DNA from: an uncultured Lysobacteraceae bacterium
Lineage (GTDB): Bacteria > Pseudomonadota > Gammaproteobacteria > Xanthomonadales > Xanthomonadaceae
Reading direction: 5' to 3'
Length of the DNA stretch: 64,000 bases
NCBI GenBank assembly: GCA_902825775.1
Contig: CADECF010000004.1
Location: 254,830 to 318,829, forward strand
The translations under genes and the position numbers were made by a program. Shown one piece after another: positions 42,389-51,454 of the stretch (position 1 is its first letter; each line of letters opens with the position of its first letter). The notes below the pieces were generated by a model. It saw only the letters and a list, made by a program, of their open reading frames with translations. It had not been told where the DNA came from and did no database searches.

Positions 42389-42826
42389 ATGAGATTCGAA
42401 CAGCTCAAGCACCGCGTCGCGCGCCGCGAACAGTTGCTGGAAGGCCGGCTGCAGCAGACCGGCGACCAGTGGCGGACGCTGCGCACGACCTGGCGCGACA
42501 GCTGGACGCCGCTGCGGATCGTGGTCGCGGGTTTGATCGGCGGTTTCGTGATCGGACGCAGCGATCCGGTGCAGACGCTCGGCAAGCTCGGCGCATTGGG
42601 CGGAAGCGGCACGCGCGTCTTGCAGATGATCACCGCGTTGTCGGGTCTGTTCGCCTCGGTGCAGGCGAGTTCGGCCGCCGATCAGGCCGAACAGGCCGCC
42701 GAAAAAGCGGATGAGGTGGCGGACGATGCGGCCGTTCAGCCGGCGCCGCGCAGCGTGCCCGCACCTGAGCCTGTCGCCGTCGCTCCGCGCCCCGCCGAAG
42801 CGGCGACCGAACTGTCCGAGCGCTGA
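42389..42826 (+). CDS. YqjK-like membrane-associated helical protein
   Basis: 145 residues from ATG 42389 (GGGCAGGC upstream). A basic N-terminal coiled coil (FEQLKHRVARREQLLEGRLQQTGDQWRTLRTTWRD) is followed by a hydrophobic segment LRIVVAGLIGGFVIG, a second weaker one, and an acidic Ala/Pro tail. The order DUF883, YqjE-like, short basic helical protein parallels the yqjD-yqjE-yqjK order of enterobacteria; sequence similarity to YqjK itself is weak. Starts 14 bases after the preceding stop. Confidence 0.75.
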   Translation: MRFEQLKHRVARREQLLEGRLQQTGDQWRTLRTTWRDSWTPLRIVVAGLIGGFVIGRSDPVQTLGKLGALGGSGTRVLQMITALSGLFASVQASSAADQAEQAAEKADEVADDAAVQPAPRSVPAPEPVAVAPRPAEAATELSER

Positions 42827-42834
42827 TGGCTTTT

Positions 42835-43010
42835 CCCCTCTCCCCTCTGCGGGAGAGGGACAGGCCGAAGGCCAGGGAGAGGGCCCGGCTTTTCGTGCCA
42901 TCCCACAACAAAAAGCAAAGCACGCTTCGCTACGCTCGCGCCCCCTCTCCTGCCCTTTCGGGGCATCCTCCCCCGCGGGGGGAGGAAACAGCAAAAATCT
43001 CGCCCGGCTT
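42835..43010. repeat. CCTCTCCC/GGGAGAGG hairpin repeat cluster
   Basis: CCCCTCTCCCctctgcGGGAGAGGG, then CCAGGGAGAGGGCCC, later CCCCCTCTCC...and CCCCCGCGGGGGG. The copies are inverted relative to each other over about 170 bases. They fill the gap between the YqjK-like gene and the AI-2E-family permease. Confidence 0.72.
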
Positions 43011-43067
43011 CATCCGACACTGAGAAGAAAAGCCGTATCGTGCGCATCCGTTCCGAGCACTGGCCCC

Positions 43068-44189
43068 ATGGCACTCACTCCCGACGCACCGATCGCCGCC
43101 GGCCCCGAACCCGAGCCCGCACCGCCCGCCGCCCCGCGCCCGCGTGCGCCGATGGCCCTGGTCGTGCTGGCCGTGCTCGCCGTCGGCTACACGCTGTGGG
43201 CGGCGCAAGACATGATCCTGCCGGTGCTGCTGGCGATGTTCTTCGCGCTGATCGGCAATCCGATCCTGCGCGGGCTGCGGCGCATGTATATCCCGCGCTT
43301 TCTGGGGGCGTTGCTGTTGCTGGCGCTGGGCCTGGCCGGCGCGGTGATGCTCGGCCGGCAACTGATCGTGCCCGCCGGCGAATGGATGCAGCAGATCCCC
43401 AAAGAATTGCGCGTGCTGGCGCCCAAGCTGCGGCAGATGACGCAGCCGATGCAGCAGGCGAACAAAGCCGCAGAATCCTTCGCCCGCGCCGCCAGTGAGC
43501 CGAACACGCGCAAAGTGCAGGTGGTCACGATCCAGGATCCCGATCCGTGGAAGTCGCTGACGGCTACGCCGAAGATGCTGGCCTCGGTGCTGGCGGTGGT
43601 GCTGCTGACGTTCTTCTTCATGACCTTCGGCGAAAACCTGCAGCGCAATGCGATCGCGCTGTTGCCGACGCGGCAACGCAAGAAGCTGACGGTCGACATC
43701 CTGCAATCGATCGAGCTGGAGATCTCGCGCTACGTGCTGACCATCAGCGTGATCAACACGCTGCTGGGCTTGGCGGTGGCCGCTTCGCTATACGCGCTGG
43801 GCCTGGCGGTGCAGGAAGCGTTGTTGTGGGGCACGGTGGCGGCGCTGCTGAATTTCGCGCCGTACGTGGGCCCGTTGATCGGCGTGGGCTTGATGCTGCT
43901 GATGGGTTTCGTGACTTTCGAAGGTCTGTGGCCCGACTACGAATGGTCGCCGCTGGCGCCCGCGGCGATCTATCTGGCTTTGCACACGATCGAAGGCCAG
44001 ATCGTCACGCCGATCGTACTGGGACGACGCATGGCCTTGTCGCCGCTGGTGCTGATTCTTGCGCTGATGTTGTTCGGCTGGCTGTGGGGCATCGTCGGCC
44101 TGCTGCTGGCGGTACCGTTGCTGGTGTGCGTGAAGATCGTCCTCGGCCGTATCGAAGGGCTCGAAGGTTGGGCGAGATTGCTGGAGTGA
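43068..44189 (+). CDS. AI-2E family transporter (TqsA/PerM/YdiK-type permease)
   Basis: 373 residues from ATG 43068; the 119 upstream codons of the frame lie in repeats. A Pro-rich leader (EPEPAPPAAPRPRAP) precedes eight membrane segments in the family arrangement, including the long charged periplasmic/cytosolic loop after helix 3 (EWMQQIPKELRVLAPKLRQMTQPMQ), the GTVAALLNFAPYVGPLIGVGLMLLMGF signature and EGQIVTPIVLGRRMALSPLVLILALMLFGWLWG. Members export autoinducer-2 or small ions (Na+/H+); the substrate is undetermined. Single gene. Confidence 0.92.
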   Translation: MALTPDAPIAAGPEPEPAPPAAPRPRAPMALVVLAVLAVGYTLWAAQDMILPVLLAMFFALIGNPILRGLRRMYIPRFLGALLLLALGLAGAVMLGRQLIVPAGEWMQQIPKELRVLAPKLRQMTQPMQQANKAAESFARAASEPNTRKVQVVTIQDPDPWKSLTATPKMLASVLAVVLLTFFFMTFGENLQRNAIALLPTRQRKKLTVDILQSIELEISRYVLTISVINTLLGLAVAASLYALGLAVQEALLWGTVAALLNFAPYVGPLIGVGLMLLMGFVTFEGLWPDYEWSPLAPAAIYLALHTIEGQIVTPIVLGRRMALSPLVLILALMLFGWLWGIVGLLLAVPLLVCVKIVLGRIEGLEGWARLLE

Positions 44190-44204
44190 CTACTCGCCAG
44201 CGTC

Positions 44205-44740
44205 GCACTTGGGATTCATCCATCGCTTCGACACTGAGATCCGACGCAATCGACCCAGACGCCTCCTTAGCGAAAATCCGCAAAAGCCACGTCACCCATA
44301 CGCTGCGAATCAAAATCTAATACCTGCGTAAGAAGGTCAGCCACGACGAAGGCTAGGTCGCCCGCGGGTCTTTCAGACGGGTCGAACCACTTAAGCTTCG
44401 GGCCCTTTCTTTGGTTACTTTCTTTGGGCCAACAAAGAAAGTGACCCGGCGCAGCCGGAAGCTTTTTTCCATGGCGCGAGTCGCAGCGCCGTTCACCGGC
44501 CACGTCAGGCCAGGATCCCGGCATGCGCCGGGATGACAGCTGAAAAGCAAGAGCAAGATGGGTCCCAGCGTTGGCTGGGATGATGGCGTAAAGCAACAGC
44601 AGCGGAGCAAGCTCCGCTCTACAGAGCTAAAGCCAAGTCGCTGGACCCCCGCCTTCGCGGAGATGACGGCTTTAAGGGCAACAGCAAGATGGGTCCCAGC
44701 TTTCGCTGGGATGACGGGACCAGGGTGGCCCGAACCTACT
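44205..44740. repeat. Composite dispersed repeat, copy C
   Basis: The 591-base gap 44190-44780 is almost entirely repeat. It contains a ~500-base stretch similar to copy A in the same orientation: the GCAAAAGCCACGTCAC / GCGAATCAAA / CGTAAGAAGGTCA block (44285-44370), the CTTTCTTTG hairpin (44413-44446), CCATGGCGCGAGTCGC, TCCCAGC..GCTGGGA, and an inverted REP AGCGGAGC..GCTCCGCTCTAC (44600-44622). Left end lacks the REP seen in A, B and D. Confidence 0.78.
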
Positions 44741-44780
44741 GAATTGGGCGGCCCTGCGCTATTGGAAGTAAAATGTCCAC

Positions 44781-45503
44781 GTGAGCTTCCCCGTCCGCGC
44801 CATCACCCTCGACCTCGACGACACGCTGTGGCCGTTCGCGCCGATCGGCGAACGCATCGAGCGCGTGCTCGACGAATGGATGCGCGAACACAGCCCCCGC
44901 ACCGCCGAACGTTTCCCGATCCCGGAAATGCGCGCCCTGCGCGACCGCGTGTTCGCAGAAAACCCCCAGCTGATCCACGATCTCAGCACCCTGCGCCGCA
45001 TGACCCTGCAGCGCGCGTTGAGCGAAAGCGGTGGCGACCCCGCCCTGGCCGAAGCCGCGTACAACGCCTTCCACGCCGCGCGCAACCAAGTCGACTGCTA
45101 TCCGGACAGCATCGACGCCCTGGCCCGCATCGCCGCGCACCTGCCGGTAGCGGCGCTGACCAACGGCAACGCCGACCTGGAACTGATCGGCTTGGCCGGC
45201 CATTTCCGCTTCCAACTCGGCGCGCGCGAACACGGCGCGGCCAAACCCGAGCCCAGCATCTTCCACGCCGCCTGCGAACGCCTCGGCGTGATGCCGGCCG
45301 AAGTGCTGCACGTCGGCGACGATATCGAAATGGATGTGGTCGGCGCAGCGCGCGCCGGCCTGCGCACCTGCTGGATCAACCGCGACGGCCGGCCGTGGCC
45401 GCATCGCGATGTCGTTCCCGATCTTCACTTCGACACGCTCGCCGCGCTGGCCGACTGGCTGGACGCGCATTCCCACCGCCGACCGGACACCGCCGCCGCA
45501 TGA
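44781..45503 (+). CDS. HAD-family phosphatase (YigB/dehalogenase-like)
   Basis: 240 residues starting at GTG 44781. HAD motifs: I, ITLDLDDTLWP (nucleophile Asp and general acid Asp); II, VAALTNGNADLELIG (Thr/Ser); III, GAAKPEPSIF (Lys); IV, EVLHVGDDIEMDVVGA (Asp pair). The C1-type cap lies between motifs I and II (FPIPEMRALRDRVFAENPQLIHDL). Similar to YigB, a flavin mononucleotide phosphatase, but other phosphate esters are possible. Its stop overlaps the aminopeptidase start by four bases (ATGA), so the pair is coupled. Confidence 0.92.
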   Translation: MSFPVRAITLDLDDTLWPFAPIGERIERVLDEWMREHSPRTAERFPIPEMRALRDRVFAENPQLIHDLSTLRRMTLQRALSESGGDPALAEAAYNAFHAARNQVDCYPDSIDALARIAAHLPVAALTNGNADLELIGLAGHFRFQLGAREHGAAKPEPSIFHAACERLGVMPAEVLHVGDDIEMDVVGAARAGLRTCWINRDGRPWPHRDVVPDLHFDTLAALADWLDAHSHRRPDTAAA

Positions 45504-46876
45504 ACCTGCCGACTGGTTTCGCTTCGGACCGAAGCAAAGCGCTACCGCTGTACTGCGTGCAACGCACCGGCTTCGACGATTGGCGCAAAACGCAAACGCC
45601 GGGCATCGGCCAGTGGATCGACGCGCAGACCTTCGACGCCGCTTCCGGCAGCCTGCTGTTGCTGCCCGGCGACGACGGCATCGCCGGCGCGGTGCTGGGC
45701 ATCGGCGATCCGCTCGACCCGTTCGCGTACGCGCATGCGCCCTACGCGCTGCCGCCGGGCGACTGGGCGCTGGCCGACGATCTGCCCGAAGCCGCGCGAC
45801 AGGCGTTGCAGCTCGGCTGGGGTTTGGGCAGCTACCGTTACTCGCGCTACAAGAAACCCGTGCGCGCACCGGCACGGCTGGTGGCGGAAGCGCCCGATGC
45901 CGAGGCGATGGCGCTGCTGGCGGCGTCGCTGCGCGTGCGCGATCTGGTCAACACGCCGACTCAGGATATGGGACCGCAGGAGCTCGAAGACGCCGCGCGC
46001 GACATCGCGCAGACCCACGGCGCGCGCTTCGAAAGCATCGTAGGCGACGAATTGCTGGCGCAGAATTTTCCCGCCATCCACGCCGTCGGCCGCGCTTCGC
46101 ACCGCGCGCCGCGATTGATCGCGCTGCATTGGGGCGACGCCTCGCATCCGCACGTGGCGCTGGTCGGCAAGGGCGTGTGCTTCGACACCGGCGGGCTGGA
46201 CATCAAGCCGGCCGACGGCATGCGCAATATGAAAAAGGACATGGGCGGTTCGGCGCATGCGCTGGCGCTGGCCGAATTGATCATGTCGCAGAGACTGCCG
46301 ATCCGTTTGACCCTGCTGATTCCGGCCGTGGAGAACGCGATCGGCCCGGATGCTTTCCGTCCCGGCGAAGTGATCGCGACGCGCTCGGGCGTGAACGTGG
46401 AAATCGACAACACCGATGCCGAAGGCCGCGTGATCCTGGGCGATGCGTTGGTCTACGCCGGCGAGCAATCGCCGCAGCTGCTGATCGATTTCGCCACGCT
46501 CACCGGCGCCGCGCGCGTCGCGCTGGGCCCGGATTTGCCGGCGCTGTACAGCAACGACGACGCAGTCGCCGATGCCTGGCTCGCGGCCAGCGCGCAAACG
46601 CGCGATCCGGTATGGCGCATGCCGTTGTGGCGGCCGTACTGGCGCTATCTGACCAGCGGCATCGCCGACATGGCCAACTCCGGCAGCTCACGCATGGCGG
46701 GCAGCATCACCGCTGCGTTGTACCTGGAACGCTTCGTGCCCGCGCAGCAGGCCTGGGCGCACCTGGACGTGTACGCGTGGAACGACAGCGACCGGCCCGG
46801 CAAACCCGGCGGCGGCGAAGCGCAAGGCCTGCGCGCGGCATACGCGATGCTGAAATCCAAGTTCGCGCAAGCGTAG
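45500..46876 (+). CDS. M17 leucyl aminopeptidase family protein
   Basis: 458 residues from ATG 45500 (ATGA overlap with the HAD gene); the frame extends upstream to 44558 but that part reads through the HAD gene out of frame. The catalytic domain is clear: GKGVCFDTGGLDIKPADGMRNMKKDMGGSAH with metal ligand Lys and Asp residues, and the family signature NTDAEGRVILGDAL. An N-terminal macrodomain-like part precedes. It cleaves N-terminal residues with two divalent metals, in the cytosol. The stop codon TAG belongs to the GTAG of the REP that follows. Confidence 0.94.
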   Translation: MNLPTGFASDRSKALPLYCVQRTGFDDWRKTQTPGIGQWIDAQTFDAASGSLLLLPGDDGIAGAVLGIGDPLDPFAYAHAPYALPPGDWALADDLPEAARQALQLGWGLGSYRYSRYKKPVRAPARLVAEAPDAEAMALLAASLRVRDLVNTPTQDMGPQELEDAARDIAQTHGARFESIVGDELLAQNFPAIHAVGRASHRAPRLIALHWGDASHPHVALVGKGVCFDTGGLDIKPADGMRNMKKDMGGSAHALALAELIMSQRLPIRLTLLIPAVENAIGPDAFRPGEVIATRSGVNVEIDNTDAEGRVILGDALVYAGEQSPQLLIDFATLTGAARVALGPDLPALYSNDDAVADAWLAASAQTRDPVWRMPLWRPYWRYLTSGIADMANSGSSRMAGSITAALYLERFVPAQQAWAHLDVYAWNDSDRPGKPGGGEAQGLRAAYAMLKSKFAQA

Positions 46877-46972
46877 CCCGGGTAAGCGAAGCGCACCCGG
46901 GATTCCTACCGCAACGAAGTTCATCGTAAAAATACATCCGCCCCGGGTGCGCTTCGCTTACCCGCGGACTAC
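46873..46972. repeat. REP doublet, CCCGGGT family, touching two genes
   Basis: GTAGCCCGGGTAAGCG...CACCCGGG (46873-46901) and the inverted CCCCGGGTG...TTACCCGCGGACTAC. The first GTAG contains the TAG stop of the M17 gene; the right arm ends three bases before the stop of the convergent GGDEF gene, so the doublet exactly fills the 98-base interval. Confidence 0.85.
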
Positions 46973-46974
46973 GG

Positions 46975-48657
46975 TCAGGCGCGGATCGCCGCGTCGCTTT
47001 GCTCGATCCGGTTGCGGCCGTTGCGTTTGGCGCGATACAGCGCCTCGTCGGCCGCGCGCAGCAGCGCATCGGTCGTGTTGCCGTCGCCCGGGAAGCCGGC
47101 CACGCCGATCGATACCGTCACTTTCGGCAATTCGCGGCCCAGATACTGCACATGCAAGGCTTCCACGCCGACGCTGATCGCGTGCGCGCGCTGCATCGCC
47201 GTATTGAGATCGGTTTCCGGCAGGATCAGGGTGAATTCCTCGCCGCCGTAACGGCAGGCGATGTCCTCGCCGCGCGTCTGGTCCTGCAGCAATTGCCCGA
47301 ACGCAGCCAGCAGCGCATCGCCGCCGGCGTGGCCGTGGACGTCGTTGAAGGCCTTGAAGCGGTCCAGATCCAGCATCATCAGCGACAACGGCAGGCCGCG
47401 CCGCGTGCAGCGCGATAGTTCGCGCCCCATCGCTTCTTCCAGATAACGGCGGTTGAACAAGCCCGTCAGCGGCTCGCGTATCGACTGCAGCCGCAGGCGT
47501 TCCTGCAGATAAAGATTGGACAGCGCCATCGACAATTGTTCGGCGGCGGCCTCGACGATGTCCATGCGCGCCAGGAACGCCGAAGTCTCGTCCGACAGGT
47601 ACACGAAGCCGAGCTGCACGCCCTGCGCCGAGAGCGGAATACAGGCGGTGACGGGCGTGCCGTCCGAGCCGTCGATGTGCGCGCAGCGCATGCCTTCGTT
47701 CTCGACGATCTGCGGCTGGCCGCGGCGCAAGGCCCAGCATTGCTCGGGCGACACCATGTCGGCGCTGGCCGCGGCGTGCTCGCCCCAGCGCGCCATCGCT
47801 TCGGCATGGTCCTGCGAATTGCGCATGCGGTAGATCGTGCCGCCGGTGCCCGGCAACAGCGTGGACAGCATGCGCGAAGTCAGCTGCAGCGCTTCGCCGG
47901 GTTCGATGCAGCTTTGCAGCATGCTGCCGTAGCGGCTCAACGCGCGCAGGTCCGCGCCGTTGCGCTTGAGCCTGGCCATGCCTGCGTGCAATTGGGTGTT
48001 GGCGTCGAGGCTCGCCGACTCGGCCACGGCGCGGCGGCGCACTTCCCTGACCAGCAACAGATAAACGCCGCCGATGACGCCCAATCCCAGCGGTATGCCG
48101 AGCAGCGCGATGGCGCGCAGCAGATCGGCGCTGGATTCGGTCGAACCCGCACGTTGCGTCAGCAAGCCGCGTTCCACGGCCACCATCTGCGCCTTCTGAT
48201 TGCGGATCGCATTGGAGACGTCCATCACTTCTTCGTCTACCACCACCTGAGCGGCCGACAGCCCGCCGTTCGCATACGCCTGCAGCGTGCGTTGCATCTG
48301 CTGCGTGCGCAGCTTGATTTGCGAATCCAGCACGCTGTAACGCACGGCCTGAGAAGGATTGTCGGCCAGCAGGCGCGTCAGCGCCTGGTGAACCGCGGGC
48401 ATCTGGGCCGCGGCGTTCCGGTAATCGGCCAGATAGTCGGCGTTACCGGTGATCAGGTAACCGCGCTGCGCGGATTCGGTGTCGCGCAAGCGGGCTTCGA
48501 GTTCGTCCAGGCGGCCGATGACCTGGTTGGTATGCGACACCCACTGCGCGTCGGCGATCAACCGCTGCGCACCGAATACCACGCCGGCGCCGATCGCCAC
48601 GAAGATCAGCGCGGCGATCAGCAATCCGGTCTGGCTGCGGATCTTGGCCGTTTTCAT
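46975..48657 (-). CDS. Membrane-bound diguanylate cyclase (CHASE3-GAF-GGDEF)
   Basis: 560 residues. TM helix 1 (12-31) and TM helix 2 (about 181-203) enclose a periplasmic CHASE3-like helical domain (QWVSHTNQVIGRLDELEARLRDTESAQRGYLITGN). A GAF-like domain (about 235-380) leads to a GGDEF domain: REPLTGLFNRRYLEEAM, LDRFKAFNDVHGHAGGDALL, RYGGEEF (active A-site), and an allosteric I-site R-x-x-D (RGED) exactly five residues before it. It should make cyclic di-GMP from two GTP with product inhibition. Convergent with the M17 gene. Confidence 0.94.
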   Translation of the reverse strand: MKTAKIRSQTGLLIAALIFVAIGAGVVFGAQRLIADAQWVSHTNQVIGRLDELEARLRDTESAQRGYLITGNADYLADYRNAAAQMPAVHQALTRLLADNPSQAVRYSVLDSQIKLRTQQMQRTLQAYANGGLSAAQVVVDEEVMDVSNAIRNQKAQMVAVERGLLTQRAGSTESSADLLRAIALLGIPLGLGVIGGVYLLLVREVRRRAVAESASLDANTQLHAGMARLKRNGADLRALSRYGSMLQSCIEPGEALQLTSRMLSTLLPGTGGTIYRMRNSQDHAEAMARWGEHAAASADMVSPEQCWALRRGQPQIVENEGMRCAHIDGSDGTPVTACIPLSAQGVQLGFVYLSDETSAFLARMDIVEAAAEQLSMALSNLYLQERLRLQSIREPLTGLFNRRYLEEAMGRELSRCTRRGLPLSLMMLDLDRFKAFNDVHGHAGGDALLAAFGQLLQDQTRGEDIACRYGGEEFTLILPETDLNTAMQRAHAISVGVEALHVQYLGRELPKVTVSIGVAGFPGDGNTTDALLRAADEALYRAKRNGRNRIEQSDAAIRA

Positions 48658-48804
48658 CCCACCCGCGTCTCGCCCTGGAACGCCAACGATTATGCGCCCG
48701 AGCCCGTGCCGAAAGCGCCGCTTGGCGGCATCCCAGTTCGGCGGAAGGGAAAAGCGTGTGCTGGATCACTGTTATTCCCTAGCAAGGGGCGGCCGGGTTA
48801 CGCC

Positions 48805-49407
48805 TCAGAGCCAGCCTTTCTGCCGCGCCAGCCGATATGCCTCGATGCGATTGCCTACGCCAAGCTTGCCGATCGCCTCGGACAAATAATTGCGCACGGT
48901 GCCGTGCGACAGATGCAATTGCGCTGCGATTTCGGTCGCCGATTGACCCTCGCCCGCAAGCCGCAGGATCTGCCGTTCGCGGTCGTTGAGCGGGTCGGCT
49001 TCGGTCCACGCGTCTAGCGCGAGCTGCGGATCGATGGCGCGGCCGCCGCGATGCACCTTACGCAAGGCTTCGGCGAGATCCTCGGCTGGCGCATCCTTCA
49101 GCAAGTAGCCCGACACGCCGGCGTCGAGCGCGCGGCGCAGGAAGCCGGCGCGCGCAAAAGTAGTGACGATCACGACTTTGATCGGCAGTTCATGGCGTTG
49201 AATGCGCTGCGCCAGTTCCAGGCCGGTGAGGCCGGGCATTTCGATATCGGTGATCAGCACGTCGGGCTTGAGCCGTTGCACTTCGCGCCAGGCGCTTTCG
49301 CCGTCGGCGGCCGCGCCCAGCACTTCGATATCCGATTCCAGGCCCAGCAGCGCCGACAGCGCGCCGCGCACCATCGCCTGATCTTCGGCCAACAGGATCC
49401 GGATCAT
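48805..49407 (-). CDS. NarL/LuxR-family response regulator (DesR/LiaR-like)
   Basis: 200 residues from ATG 49407. Receiver domain: ILLAEDQAMVRGAL (acidic pair), PDVLITDIEMPG (phospho-acceptor Asp), VIVTTFARAGFLRRALDAGVSGYLLKDAP (Lys). Output LuxR HTH: DPLNDRERQILRLAGEGQSATEIAAQLHLSHGTVRNYLSEAIGKLG. ATG overlaps the stop of its kinase (ATGA). Last gene of the ABC transporter/two-component operon; in DesKR/LiaRS systems such a regulator controls the adjacent transporter. Confidence 0.94.
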   Translation of the reverse strand: MIRILLAEDQAMVRGALSALLGLESDIEVLGAAADGESAWREVQRLKPDVLITDIEMPGLTGLELAQRIQRHELPIKVVIVTTFARAGFLRRALDAGVSGYLLKDAPAEDLAEALRKVHRGGRAIDPQLALDAWTEADPLNDRERQILRLAGEGQSATEIAAQLHLSHGTVRNYLSEAIGKLGVGNRIEAYRLARQKGWL

Positions 49408-50669
49408 GCGGCGTTCAACCGCGTGCCGGGGTTCGGCGCGGGTTCGCCGCCGGCATCGTCCGCCGACGGCGGCGCGTCGTCCGCGAACGCGCGCGGCGGC
49501 TTCACCGGCACGCGCACCAGCAGCCGCGTGCCGCGGCCTTTGGGCGACTCGATGCTGATCGTGCCGCCCAGCGCGGCGACCCGTTCGCGCATGCCGCACA
49601 AGCCGTTGCCGTCGGCGACGACGCCGCCGTCGCCGTTGTCCGCGATGCGCAGTTCCACCGTATCGCCCTCGCAGGCGAACGCGACCTGGGCCTGCGTGGC
49701 CTGGGCATGGCGCGCGATATTGGTGGCCGCCTCGCGCAGCACCAGCGACAGGCCGCGTTCGATCGCGGCCGGCAGCCCCGGCGGCGGGTCGTAGCTGAGA
49801 TGCACCATCGACGATTCCAGCAGCAGCCGCGCCGAAGCGAGCTCCGCCGCCAGATCGGTGGCGCGGATCCCGGTCACCGCGCTGCGCACTTCGGCGAGGG
49901 CATGGCGGGCGATCCGTTCGGCTTCTTCGACTTCGCGCCGCGAGGCTTCGCTGTCTCGGTCGAACAGCTTGCGCGACAGCTCCAGCTTCAGCGTGATCAG
50001 CGACAGCGTGTGGCCGAGCAGGTCGTGCAGGTCGCGGCCGATGCGTTCGCGCTCGGCGGTGGCGGCGAGCCGGCGCACTTCGTCGTGCGACAGCTTGAGC
50101 GCGGCGTCTTTCTCCTGGTTGGCGCGTTCGACGTTGACGATCACGCCGATGATCATCGTCATCGCCGGTATCCAGACGATCATCTGCCACGGATAGCCGA
50201 CCCACCAGGCCAGCGACACGAACAGGCCGCTGAGCACCGCCAACTGCCCCAGATAGCCGAGCACCCAGCGGTTGTTGTTGGTGCGCAGCATCACGCAGCC
50301 GAAGATGAAATAGCTGATGCCCGCGGGGTAGTACGGCAGCAGCGCCATGCTCAGCGCCACCATGCCGAGCGCGTAGCGATACGACGTGCGCCTGGGCGCC
50401 AGCAGCGTCATCGCATACAGCAGCACGAACAGCGGATAGGACGCCAGCGTGAAGGCGAACCACTTGCCGGTATAGCCGCCGCCGAAAATCGGCGTGATGA
50501 AGACCCAGATCGACCACAGCAAATGGATGCCGTCGGTCCACGGCGACTTGCCCTGGCGCAGCATGGCGGCCACGGCGGAGTCCGGGGCGGGCGACAGCCA
50601 GGCCGGGAAGATCTTGAACGTCACGCTGCGTTCCGTGGGCGGGTACGTGCGCCGATCATGCCACTTCAC
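49404..50669 (-). CDS. Membrane histidine kinase (DesK/LiaS-like)
   Basis: 421 residues from GTG 50669 (VKWHDRRTY), whose codon overlaps the upstream permease stop as GTGA. Five to six membrane helices occupy ~45-190 (LLWSIWVFITPIFGGGYTGKWFAF, WVLGYLGQLAVLSGLFVSLAWWV, IVWIPAMTMIIGVIV) with very short loops, so sensing is probably intramembrane. HisKA_3: RERIGRDLHDLLGHTLSLITLKLELS (His). HATPase: REAATNIARHAQA, DNGDGG, GNGLCGMRERVAALGG. Second-to-last gene of the operon. Confidence 0.93.
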   Translation of the reverse strand: MKWHDRRTYPPTERSVTFKIFPAWLSPAPDSAVAAMLRQGKSPWTDGIHLLWSIWVFITPIFGGGYTGKWFAFTLASYPLFVLLYAMTLLAPRRTSYRYALGMVALSMALLPYYPAGISYFIFGCVMLRTNNNRWVLGYLGQLAVLSGLFVSLAWWVGYPWQMIVWIPAMTMIIGVIVNVERANQEKDAALKLSHDEVRRLAATAERERIGRDLHDLLGHTLSLITLKLELSRKLFDRDSEASRREVEEAERIARHALAEVRSAVTGIRATDLAAELASARLLLESSMVHLSYDPPPGLPAAIERGLSLVLREAATNIARHAQATQAQVAFACEGDTVELRIADNGDGGVVADGNGLCGMRERVAALGGTISIESPKGRGTRLLVRVPVKPPRAFADDAPPSADDAGGEPAPNPGTRLNAA

Positions 50670-51454
50670 CCATGCCTGCGCAGGCGTCGCGCCGCCAACA
50701 GCATGAAGCCGGCCGTGAATGCGGCCAGCGCGAGCGCATGCGGCCAGCCCGGACCGGTGTCGAAACCCACCGCCGACAGCGACAGCATGTTCAAGTGGTA
50801 GCTCGGCCATACCGGTGCGATCTGCTGCAGGAATTTCGGCAGCACCGTCAGCGGAAACCACAGGCCGGACAGGAAGGCCATCGGCAGGTAGATCATATTG
50901 ATCAGCGCCGGCGCGCCCTGCCCTTTCACCAGTGTGCCCAGCAGCAGCCCCATCGCGCAGAACGGCATGGCGCCGATCATGCCGGTGACGAACAGCCGCA
51001 GCATCTGCATCCCATCAAGTCGCACGTGCGCGACGAAGACGGCGAGCGTCGTCAGCAGCGCGACCACCAGGCCCGCCACCACCATCGCCATCGCCATCTT
51101 GCCGAGCAGATACGCCGCCGGCGGCATCGGCAGCGCGCGCTTGAGCATCAGCAGGCCGCCGTCGCGCTCCATCGCCAGCGACACGCCGAATCCGAACAAG
51201 CCAGGCGCCATCACCCCGAAAGTGCCGTACGCGGCCAGCAGGAATTTGGGCGCGTCGGGCATGCTGCTGCGCGCCAGCACTACGCCGAACATCAGATAGA
51301 ACACGGCCGGAAACAGCAGCGTCGGCAGCAGGAACCCGGGGTTGCGCAGATAGCGCAAGCATTCGCTGCGCATCTCCTGCAGATAGGCCCGCAGCACGCG
51401 GCCTGCGGGCATCTGCGGCGCTTGCGCCGAGGCGGTGAGGTCTACGGTATCCAT
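50666..51454 (-). CDS. ABC-2 type transporter permease
   Basis: 262 residues from ATG 51454. The six-helix ABC-2 pattern is visible: helix 1 GFLLPTLLFPAVFYLMFGVVL, helix 3 YLLGKMAMAMVVAGLVVALLTTLAVFV, IGAMPFCAMGLLLGTLVKGQGAPALINMIYLPMAFLSGLWFPLTVLP, and the last near ALALAAFTAGFMLL. Partner of the ATPase encoded upstream (TGATG overlap of one base); substrate unknown, usually peptides, lipids or drugs. The operon continues into the kinase (GTGA overlap). Confidence 0.93.
   Translation of the reverse strand: MDTVDLTASAQAPQMPAGRVLRAYLQEMRSECLRYLRNPGFLLPTLLFPAVFYLMFGVVLARSSMPDAPKFLLAAYGTFGVMAPGLFGFGVSLAMERDGGLLMLKRALPMPPAAYLLGKMAMAMVVAGLVVALLTTLAVFVAHVRLDGMQMLRLFVTGMIGAMPFCAMGLLLGTLVKGQGAPALINMIYLPMAFLSGLWFPLTVLPKFLQQIAPVWPSYHLNMLSLSAVGFDTGPGWPHALALAAFTAGFMLLAARRLRRHG

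Noticed and set aside
44558-46876. 772-residue frame containing the M17 aminopeptidase
   Set aside because: The first 314 codons are Arg/Pro-rich shadow of a repeat and the HAD gene in another frame; the true ATG at 45500 overlaps the HAD stop.
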